64,000 bases of DNA from Petrosia ficiformis. Lineage: Eukaryota; Porifera; Demospongiae; Haplosclerida; Petrosiidae. This document shows, in pieces, positions 44,101 through 56,654 of this stretch. Under the pieces are notes generated by a model that was not told the origin of the DNA, did no database searches, and worked only from the letters and a program-made list of their open reading frames with translations. Every line of letters begins with the position of its first letter. Position 1 is the stretch's first letter. The translations under genes were made by a program, and so were the position numbers. The stretch lies in NCBI GenBank assembly GCA_947044365.1, contig OX345647.1, positions 5,128,010 to 5,192,009 of the forward strand. Reading direction: 5' to 3'.

Positions 44101-47100
44101 TAGGATAGGACATATGGATTATTGGATAAATAGAGCAATATGTATATACATATACATGTACATGTATAATTACCGTATTTTTCACTTTAGAAGCCCGGGC
44201 CTCTATTTCCTAAAGGCACTTCCTTGACCAGGCCACTAAACGAAACTGGCCTGTATACGAGCCCGGCCTGTAAACAATCGCCAGAAGCTAGCATGCGCAT
44301 AAACCCACGCGTCCGGTCAATGGATGACCACGCCCACCACGTAACAAGGCGGAGCCCACTAACGATAGCTTAGCATCATGGCCACTGTTTTTCAGCAAAT
44401 TCTATGGCCTTGATCTTCGCTGAAATGTCGTAAGAGCTACTCTTCTTCGTTGACATTCTGCTTTGGGCAAAATTCACCTTCCGTGTCTTACGTACGTCCA
44501 CGTGTTGTGGGCGTGGCACCACCCGGCTTTAATTCGAGACCCGGCCTTTATTTAGTGAATAAAGCGAGAACACCCGGCCTTAAAACGAGATCCGGCTTCT
44601 ATTCAGACCCGGCCACTACTCAGGAAAATACGGTACATGTAGATGAATGAATGATTAAACTGACAGATGTGGTATTATAGACTGACAAATGAATAGATGG
44701 TTACACTTTACATGGATTAAGTCAAGGGACAAAAGGAAGGATGGTTGTACTGATGGATAAATGGACTGATGACAATGGATGAAAAGATGTTGCATAAATA
44801 GATCCACTGTTTCAACAAATGAACAATTTAGCAGTATCATTATTTCTACTAAATACTCACTTCTTAGATTGTTCTGCTGCAGTTTGCCAATATGTCTTCT
44901 TCTCCCAGCGAAGAGAAGAGGAACCACCAGCCTGTTCCAATATTTGCTGTTGTCTTCTTCTAGCTAACCTCTCTTTGGCTGTACCTATTCCACTCACTAA
45001 AGCATCAGTCAATCGATTCTTCACATCAGTGGATTTGGAAGACATTGCAGCAATTCCACTAACTTGGTTAGTCAAGTTCCGTTTTCCTTTGTACTCAAAA
45101 CATGCCACACATAAATCCAAAACATTCAATAGTAGATTCAACCTGTATAGGATAAGAGGATGTAGTATTATAGAAAGAAGTAAAAGTCTTTCATGTTCGA
45201 TATTACCTCAGAACTATGTTATAATTTTAGTTTATGGAACAACCAACAATCTTTCCCGTACCACTTTCATATAATTATCCTTCCCATTCTTTTTTGTGTA
45301 CATGTATTCAAATTTTAATCCACTACTTCATTATTGAGTTACAGTATAATCATGTATTAACCTTATGACATTACACTATACACTATAGTACATACAATTT
45401 TTGAGTTACAATGTATATAATCATGAGGTCCCAGCACTAATATAAAGACACGTACTTTGAAATAGAGAGTGTCGTCCACCAGTGATGTAACAGATCTGGT
45501 TCAATGTTTTTCAATACCCACAAGAAACAAACTAACAGGTTCCTAGTACTGGCTGGACCAAGCATATTATCAAACTGGTTCTCAATATCCTAAAATAAAG
45601 AGTGTTGTCCAAAAATGCCATCAAAGACTAAGATCACTTTGATACTGATTGAACCCTAACCACAAGGGAACCCTAACCCTACCCTAAATGAACCACATAA
45701 TGATATTCAAGAGATTTTGATGGCATTTTTGGACATTAATGAAAATAAATGTGTAGGATAGACTGATTCCCAATCAAGGGAATGGGAATGAGACTGGCCA
45801 TATATATACAATTACTTATAGTATACATACTAAGAAATATGAATTTATGAATTAATTATGAATTGATGGATAGATGAGTAAATGAACATATATACATGTA
45901 CATACACATAGAAGGATAGATAGATAGATACATGTAGATAGATATACATATGGATGTTTAACATGCATGTACATGTATATACACATAGAAGGATAGATAG
46001 ATAGATACTGTAGATAGATATACATATGGATGTTTAACATGCATGTACATGTATATACACATAGAAGGATAGATAGATAGATACTGTAGATAGATATACA
46101 TATAGATGATTAAACAGAGAGGCTAATAGATTACTTCAGTTTCAAGACTTCCATCTTCTTTGATAACCACTGAACGTCTGACTTCTGTGTTCCTATCAAA
46201 TGTGCTTGTCAAGTTATCCCAACCATCAGCTCCCTACATGAGTATAATATACTTGTGTAATGTGTGTATGTGTGTGTGTGAGTCTGTGTGCGTGTGTATG
46301 TGTACCTTATATAGTCTATGAAAGTTATCCATCACAACAGATAGAAGAGGTAGATAAATAGATGCAATACGTGCTCGTGCTACAACTGAGGAGTATCGGA
46401 CATCACTATCATGAGCTGACAAGAGATCACGAAGTACCTCCACAGCTTGTTCACGAAGTTTAGACTTCCTGATTAACGAAAAGACAGATAGATAGATAAA
46501 TAGATAGATATACAAATTGAAATAGACAGTTTTTTTATTACATGTACATATATACATGTACACATATATACATGTACACATATACAGTGTATACATGTAC
46601 ACATATATACATTGTTCATACATGTACATATACATACATACATTCTGTAGTACATACATACATACATACATAAATATATACATGTACATATATACAGACA
46701 TGTACATACATACATACATATACACATACATACATACATGTACATATACACATACATGTACACATACATACATACATATACACATACACACATACATAAT
46801 GATACATATTATACATATATACATACACGTACATGTAAACACATGCATTCATACACAAATACACATATACATGTATGTACATACATAGATACAAGTACAT
46901 GTACATACATACACATATTCAACACATCACACCCACATTTTCATATGGTCCAAATGTTTTCCCTCCAGAACTCCAGAGAGTTCAGATAAGACCAGTCCTG
47001 ACAAGTAATGATAATGACGAAACTCTTGACTCAAATCTCCCATAGCATCCATATTAGGCATTCCAAGATCATCATAAGTGGAACTAATGGATCCAGTAGG

Positions 47101-50100
47101 GGAGGACGATTGGCTACCAGTACCCATTGGATAGAGCTGTGCTCCAAGAGGTAGATTAAGAATAACGTAATGTTCATGACTGCATACAATACGATAGAAA
47201 TCTAGTTTGAATTCTGTGAGGTTGAGATCAGCAGGAGCTAGAGCAAACTGAGAGGAGGAGGAGAAGGAGGAGAAAGAGAAGGATGAGAAAGAGGAGGAGG
47301 AGAAAGAGGAGAAAGAGGAGGAGGGGGAGGAAAAAGAGGCAGAGGAAGGGAAGAAGGAGGAGGAGAAGAGGAAGAGAATGAGGAGGAGGAGGAGGAGGAT
47401 GAGTAAAGAGTTGCCAAATAACCCCTTTGTCATGTTTTTTAGTCTGTTAAATCTACTGACCTTTTTGAGATAACATTTAATGAGACTAAATACAAAGCCT
47501 CTATCAACGAGAGAGAAACAATCATGAATGAAGAATGCTAAACTTGTATTGAGTTGACGAGCGTATTGAACATGCTAGAAGAATAAATTCATAAATATAA
47601 TAACAATTACATATTATATATATAGATATAAAGCAAGATGCTCTATTTAATGACCTAATACATCCATCAATCTATCTATCTATCGTAAATATATCCCCAT
47701 AAACATGTATACATGTATACGTATATACATTCATTCATCAATCTAATATCTATCTATCCAGTTTTCTATCTATTTATCCATCCACACATCTACTATCTAT
47801 TTATGTTGTTCGTCCATCTATTTATCTATCCATCCATCTACTATCTATCTACCTTGTTCATCCATCTACTATTTATCTACCTTGTTCATCCATCTACTAT
47901 CTATCTACCTTGTTCATCCATCTACTATTTATCTACCTTGTTCATCCATCTACTATCTATCTACCTTGTTCATCCATCTACTATCTATCTACTTGTTCAT
48001 CCATCTACTATTTATCTACTTGTTCATCCATCTACTATTTATCTACTTGTTCATCCATCTACTATTTATCTACTTGTTCATCCATCTACTATCTATCTAC
48101 TTGTTCATCCATCTACTATCTATCTACTTGTTCATCCATCTACTATTTATCTACTTGTTCATCCATCTACTATCTATCTACTTGTTCATCCATCTACTAT
48201 CTATCTACCTTGTTCATCCATCTACTATCTATCTACTTGTTCATCCATCTACTATTTATCTACCTTGTTCATCCATCTACTATTTATCTACCTTGTTCAT
48301 CCATCTACTATCTATCTACCTTGTTCATCCATCTACTATCTATCTACCTTGTTCATCCATCTACTATCTATCTACCTTGTTCATCCATCTACTATTTATC
48401 TACTTGTTCATCCATCTACTATCTATCTACTTGTTCATCCATCTACTATTTATCTACCTTGTTCATCCATCTACTATTTATCTACCTTGTTCATCCATCT
48501 ACTATTTATCTACCTTGTTCATCCATCTACTATCTATCTACCTTGTTCATCCATCTACTATCTATCTACTTGTTCATCCATCTACTATTTATCTACTTGT
48601 TCATCCATCTACTATCTATCTACTTGTTCATCCATCTACTATTTATCTACTTGTTCATCCATCTACTATCTATCTACTTGTTCATCCATCTACTATCTAT
48701 CTACTTGTTCATCCATCTACTATTTATCTACCTTGTTCATCCATCTACTATCTATCTACCTTGTTCATCCATCTACTATTTATCTACTTGTTCATCCATC
48801 TACTATCTATCTACCTTGTTCATCCATCTACTATTTATCTACTTGTTCATCCATCTACTATCTATCTACTTGTTCATCCATCTACTATCTATCTACCTTG
48901 TTCATCCATCTACTATCTATCTACTTGTTCATCCATCTACTATTTATCTACTTGTTCATCCATCTACTATCTATCTACCTTGTTCATCCATCTACTATCT
49001 ATCTACTTGTTCATCCATCTACTATTTATCTACTTGTTCATCCATCTACTATTTATCTACTTGTTCATCCATCTACTATCTATCTACCTTGTTCATCCAT
49101 CTACTATTTATCTACTTGTTCATCCATCTACTATCTATCTACCTTGTTCATCCATCTACTATCTATCTATTTTATACATTCATCCATCCACTATTTATCT
49201 ACCTTGTTCATCCATCTACTATTTATCTACCTTGTTCATCCATCTACTATCTATCTACTTGTTCATCCATCTACTATTTATCTACCTTGTTCATCCATCT
49301 ACTATCTATCTACCTTGTTCATCCATCTACTATCTATCTATTTTATACATTCATCCATCCACTATTTATCTACCTTGTTCATCCATCTACTATTTATCTA
49401 CCTTGTTCATCCATCTACTATTTATCTACCTTGTTCATCCATCTACTATTTATCTACCTTGTTCATCCATCTACTATCTATCTACCTTGTTCATCCATCT
49501 ACTATCTATCTACCTTATACATTCATCCATCTACTATTTATCTATTTTATACATTCATCCATCCACTATCTATTCATAAATAGATACATACCTGTATGTG
49601 TTTCTCTGCTATTTCTAATGATACCATACCAATCAATACCTCAACATCTTTGAGATATTTCTGTGTAAATCTACTACGTCTGTCTCCATCTAGTTTATTA
49701 TTCTTATGAAGCTGTTGAGCCATCGACTTAATCTACAAATATGAAATAAATACAGTATAAGAAAGCATGACTGGATGAATGTATAGGTGAATGGCTCAAT
49801 GGATATTGATCAATGAAAGAGTGAATGGACAATGGATGAATGGATTGATAGACTGGATGAACAGATGGATGAATGAATGAATGGATGGATGGATGGATGG
49901 ATGGAGGAAATGATACATGTAGATGGATGAATGGATGAATGGACTGAGAGACTGGATGAATGGACTGATAGACTGGATGAACAGATGGGTGAATGAATGT
50001 ACAATGTACATGTATAAGATGGATGGCTCAACAAGCTCAACAAGTCGAATATAGAATGAATGGATGGATAGATGAATGAAAGAATTAATGGATAGATGGA

Positions 50101-50637
50101 GGATGGATATACATGTACATGTATGAATGAATGGATAAGTGGATGGATGGATGGATGGATGGATGGAGTGATCAACAGATGAATGAATGATCAGTGGATG
50201 TATATATAATAATACACATACCAGTAATTCAAAGAAGAACCATGCATTAGAATAGACAACAGGACGTGTGGCAGGATGAGCCGTGATCCAACTGAACACT
50301 AACTCTTCATAAAACAGTTTCTTGAAAGATGCTGTAGTCTGAGGACCATCAGTGACGTCATCTCCAGGAGGAAGAGGGGGAGGAGGGCTAGTAGCTGTAT
50401 TTAAAAGTATAGAGTAGTTTTAAGTATTGTTATCTATTTGTTTGTTAATTCATTTGTCCATCCATTTGTCCATCCGTTCATCCGTCCATCCATCCATCCA
50501 TCCATCCATCCATCCATCCATCCATCCATCCATCCGTTCATCCGTCCATCCATCCATCCATCCATCCATCCATCCATCCATCCATCCATCCATCAATCCA
50601 TCCATCCATCCATTCACCCATCCATCCATCCATTCAT

Positions 50638-50673
<36 letters not shown>

Positions 50674-53600
50674 CCAGTAACTTACGCGATACTATAGCAT
50701 GTTTTCCTTGTCTCAAAGATGATGAGCGACGCATTCCATCCTCCTCATTAATAAATGACGATCGAGACCTCAAAGCTGTAACATGACGAGGATCAAAACT
50801 AGAAGAATTTGGAGGTCCTTGTGGACCAGAGAACACATATTGCACATAGGAACACAAGATACAATCTCTGTTGTGTTTATCTCGTGTGAGCTTGAGCTCG
50901 TGAATACGATTAACAATGTGAGCTAGTGATGAAAAGGCAGCTCTTGGTACTTCAGCTATGAGTGCGTGTGAGAGAAAGAGGTAGGTGAGTACATAAAGAG
51001 AGACAACACAATTATGAGAGCGTTTTATTAAAAAATGCCAATATAAACATAATTGTCTCAGTAGCCTATATATGTATTATTTAAGTACATGTAGTGGGTT
51101 AAGGTGGTTAAAGTGGTGGTTAAGTCATGCTGAGTGATGGTTATTCCCGACCAGTGTGGGCAGAATACTGAGGGAGCTTGGAAAAGGTTCCACTAAAATA
51201 CACAGCTAAATTTCCAGCTATAAAGTACATGTATCATAGAATCCCATAATTAGCAAATATACAAAGAAATATATACAAGATATTAGTCTCCAGAATGGTT
51301 GGGTGATATTAAAAATTACATTTTCCGATTACTGTCTAAAGGTGACTTGTGATTATTGGAATATTGTAACTACTTATTGATAATGTCTATGATAACTAAA
51401 ATAGGCTCATTTTTTAAAAGATGACACTTCTGATCCTTGTTTTGGGAGTACACAAATGTATATGGCTATTAAGTGTTATCATATTTTTAAATGTACACAA
51501 TTTATTATAAATATTTTTTAATCGCAGTAAGGTCATTGTAATAATATCGGCAGACCAAAATCATGTGATATGATTATTGCAATGGAATAATATTGCAATA
51601 TATGTGATATATTGAATTAATGCCCAACCCCTGTCTCCACTATACTAATTAGTTCATACCTGATTCTGTATTCACTGTAGGCCTCACTAGCAATGTACAC
51701 AAACTGTTTAATGTCAAATAGAGGAATTTAACAAGCGGTTCACTAGCAGCCTCTTCCAGCTGTCTAACACTGCCCACAAAACTCTTCTCCTCCAGTTCAA
51801 TACCCAGCATGGAATTGAAATTATAATAATGATTGAGAAATGATAGCAAGTATGAGTCTTGAGGATAAATGGAGGAGATCATTTGAAGAGTGACACGAAA
51901 TAGTGGACGATGATTATCAATCCATTTTAGATTAGGGAGATGGACCTAATGGATGGGATGGATGGGATGGATGGGAAGAAAAGATTAAATGTTTAAATGA
52001 ATGAATAGATGAATGAATGAATGAATGAATGGATGGATGAATGAATGGATGGATGAGATAGATGGATGAATGGATGGATGGATGGATGGATGGATAGATG
52101 AATGAATGGATGAATAGATAGATGGATGAATGAATGAATGAATATATGAATGGATGGATGGATGGATAGACAAATGGATGGATATGAATGAATGATGACA
52201 GATTAAAGAGTAAAGTACGTTATAAATTACAATAACATGTGTGATCAAACATGTGATAATCACATGACATAAGCCACACCCACTCACATCTGAGGATAGC
52301 TGACTATAAGCAGCTGGAGGATGATCAGCAGTAAGAGCTAGATTAAATTCCCCAATCTTCATTTCATTATCTTGAAGAAGAGGAATCCACTAAAAAAAAT
52401 AGAAGTAAATAGTAAAATAAAAATAAGTCTTGAGTCTTGAAATATAACATGGTAATTAAAATGCTGACTGAGACTAACCGTACAGCCGAGGAAGAAAGGT
52501 TCTTGTCTGAGTGGTATCTCAGGTTTAGGTTTCTGACATGAGACGTGATAAAATGAAAATAGAAGATGATGTTTATGAGTAATTTTAGGAGGCAGCTCTA
52601 TCTTTATCTCTTCATAAAATTCAGGTTGTCTGGTAGATAGATAGATAGATAGATAGACAGATAGATAGATAGATAGATAGCTAGATACATGTAGATCAAT
52701 GGACAATACATTGATAGATAGATGAATGGACAATACATTGATGGATAGATCAATGGACAGTACACAACTAGATAGATGAATGGACAATACATTGATAGAT
52801 ACATCTAGATAAATGGACAGTACATAGATAAATAGATGAATGGATAGATTTTACATACATGTAGATAGACAGATGAGGTACATGTACTGATGAGGTACAG
52901 GTAAAAATATTTATGAATATAGGCAAACAACATACTTGTTATGATATTGAACTAAACACCACCAATCTCTCAGGAATGCAGGACCATTGGAACGCCCATA
53001 TATGGCCGGGAGAACATCCTCTCGTTCCTCTCCTCCCATAAATTGTACCTTGATTCCAATGTTACGTTTATTGACACCTCGTAAGTCCAAAGTTTGTGGA
53101 TATACATAGAGAAAGTTCCTGTGTAAAAAGAGATCAATACGTAATGATATTCATGGGTAAATGTCACATGACTTACTTGTATGTTGTGTGAGGAACATAG
53201 ACTTCTCGTGATGGGAACTCTTCAATCTCTTTGATTGGTCGACGTGTACGACTGTCAGGAAAAGGTTCAACCTAACAGAGGAGAACAAAAATACTGAAGT
53301 ACATGTACAACATGACATATGTGTACATGTATAATTATGCATACAAGTACATGTACATACAACATGTACATATGTGTACATGTATAATTACACATACATG
53401 TACATGTATATACAACATGTACATACATGTACATATACATGTACATGTACATGTACATGTACTGTACATGTAAATTTAGATGATTGGCAAACTCACTGAC
53501 CTCAAAAAGATTAGATGTTAAACAGCAGGGTAGTCCGTCATATGGAGGTTGTATATCCATTTTCAAATGTCCAGGAACTATCTTGAACTTGCGGCTAATA

Positions 53601-56600
53601 GCAGCAGCTGGTTTCCTCATGTCTCCAAGGAAACGGTAGAGGTCCTCATCCTTCAGCTTGTCCACATCCTACAACAGAGAGAGAAATAGAGAAAGAGATA
53701 TGAGCAAAGACATGAATTGAACTCAAAGAGTACAAAATATATACATTGTACATGTATTTACATGTGAAGACAATAATTGTAACTAAAAATAGAATTATAT
53801 GTACATACCTACACATACATGTAATCTCAATTCTATTTATAGAAAACATAATGTCATTTTATATTCTAAAAATAGAATTACACGTAGCCTCAAACCTGTT
53901 TTATAAACATGTTTAGAGTCAGGGTAACAGGAGAGAAATCCTGAGTTATATTAAAAATATCTTCTGGAATCTCTTCAACAATTGTACGACTAGTATTTGA
54001 GGTCATACTCAATGGTCTACTGTCCCTCTTTCGTGAAGGATCGGACATTGTATTTTTTCGCTCCTGGGTACCTCCGGGAGCAGTATTTCCAGAATTTCTT
54101 CGATTTGAAGAAGTACTATCTACTCGTTCTCTTTGAGTATCTTGTGTGATGACAGCGGTATGACTAGCTCCAGTTGTGGTTTGACTGCCAGCTATAAGGT
54201 CAATGACATTAATGGCTGCCCAAGCAAAAGGCATCCTATATTGGCCTAGCTGTCTACAGAATGTTTTAGCATTTGCTGTGACTTTATCTAACGCCTTCTT
54301 TTCTATATCATGACCTCGATAATAGGGCTCTGCAGCATCACCTATATCTCCTTGTTGCAACACTTTCTCAACCTATTGTAAAATAATAATGGATAAATGA
54401 ATTAATGGATAGATAGTTGAAATGACATGTGGATTGAATGACAAATAGATGAATCATGAAGGATAGATTTATGAAATGAATAAATAATTAGATGGATAGA
54501 TACTAGATAGATAGATATATGGATGGATGGATGGATCGATGGAGTGATAAATGAATGGATAGATGGATGGATGGATAGACAGATTGATGGATGGAGTGAT
54601 AAATAAATGGATAGATGAATAGATGGATGGAAGGATGGATAGATGGATGAATAGATGGAGTGATAAATGAGTGGATAGATGATGGAGTGATATATGAGTG
54701 GATAGACAGATGGACATATTCACATAAATAACAAGATGATTGGTTACCTTGACAACAAGAAATATATCATTATGTGGGTAGGTAATATTGAAAATATTTT
54801 GACGAGATAGAGAAGACATGGATCTCTCCTCATTGTAATCATCCAACATGTGGTTTATTTCACTTGGGTTACAGTCAAGATGAGAACTCTCTGATATTTT
54901 ACAACGTTCCCTTGCATCATAGAGTGCCATAGATGCAAATATTGGCTCAAATTCTAAATCAAATCTATAGAATGTGCAAATACATAAGTAGAAAATATAT
55001 ACATGTCTACATGTACATGTATACGCAACTATACACACAGTATACTGTACAATGTACATAGACATATACTACCTACTGTATGTATATACTTATACATTAT
55101 GTAAATAAAAATTAACATACATACATACATGTACATATATGTACATGTATACATGTACATACATAATACATATATACTACATACATAGTATTACATACAG
55201 TACATATATACAACATACCTACATGTATATACATACATACATACACATGTACATATATACATACATGTACATACATACATACATACATATATGTAATACA
55301 TACAAGTATATACTACCTACATACATACATTATACATATATACATACATGTACATACATGCATACATGCATACATGTACATATACATACATACATCATGA
55401 TACATACATACATGTACATACAAATCCCTTACCTGAGTTCTGATATCTTTATTAACAGTCTGAGACTTTCATTTTCCATAGGAGGAAGAGAAGGAGTACG
55501 ATTCTCTAAAGCCTCCTCACTTCCCAGTAATGGATACAACCCAAATAGACTGGGATGACGATTAGCCATACGTTCACTCTCATTAAGTTCATCCATTTCC
55601 ACATAATCAACTGGAAGAAGGAGATCAAGAAGAAGCTTGTCTGATTCGGCACCATCTAGATTGTAATCCACACTGTGAAAGAGAAGAGGGCAAAGAGACA
55701 GTAAGAGAAAAGGGAAAAGATAACAACGTTAAAACTTTAATTAAAGAAAGGAAGCAAACAGTGGAAAGATGAGAATGAGAGAGGCAGAGGTGTGGAAACA
55801 GCCTATCAGTTACATGTATGTAGCATATGGTCCAATAAAATGTTCAGTAATTTGAAACTGAACTTTATACAAAGTATATGATAGCAGGGCAAGAGTGATA
55901 AATGTTTCCACAACCTTGGATAGGGGGAGGGGCACTCTTCTTTCCAAAATTGGGGTACACACAAGTAAAAGGATAGCAGAGAAAGGATATGATGTCGTAA
56001 GAAGAGAGTTAGGATATGATGTCGTAAGAAGAGAGTTAGGATATGATGTCGTAAGAAGAGAGTTAGGATATGATGTCGTAAGAAGAGAGTTAGCTTACTT
56101 TGATGATATACTTTGTCTGTAGAGTTTCTTTAGTTCTTCCTGTAATAAATAAAACAGATGATTTTATTCCATAACCTGTCTGAGAGACTGAGACACAGAG
56201 AGAGAGAGACAGAGAGAGACAGAGAAAGAGAGAGACACACAAATACACACACACACATACACAGACACACACACAGAGAGAGAGAAATACAGTGATCCTC
56301 TCTCTTACTTGTGATTTCTCTTCTTTCTCTTTTTGTTGTTGAGACATATCCACTTCATATAAATGATGAGGAAGACTCTTAACGTACTCTGCTGTACGTT
56401 TACAAGTTGAGAAACGTTGAGTAAGAAACTCTTCATCATGTCCATAAAAACTACCATATCTAATCAATTATAATACTTAAGATTAATTCCTAGTGGATTA
56501 TATACTATATTTACATGTACATACATACATATATACATAAATACATACTGTACATACATACATACATACATGTACATACATACATACATACATATGTACA

Positions 56601-56622
56601 TACATACATACATACATACATG

Positions 56623-56654
<32 letters not shown>

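Noticed and set aside
47713..49653. Three overlapping plus-strand frames of more than 550 codons
   Set aside because: They run antisense through an intronic minisatellite and encode only repeated Tyr-Leu-Ser-Ile patterns.
50427..50857. Ile-His-Pro-Ser and Trp-Met-Asp-Gly repeat frames
   Set aside because: CATC microsatellite translation in both directions; only the [16 protein letters not shown] part on the minus strand is real, as DOCK exon 16.
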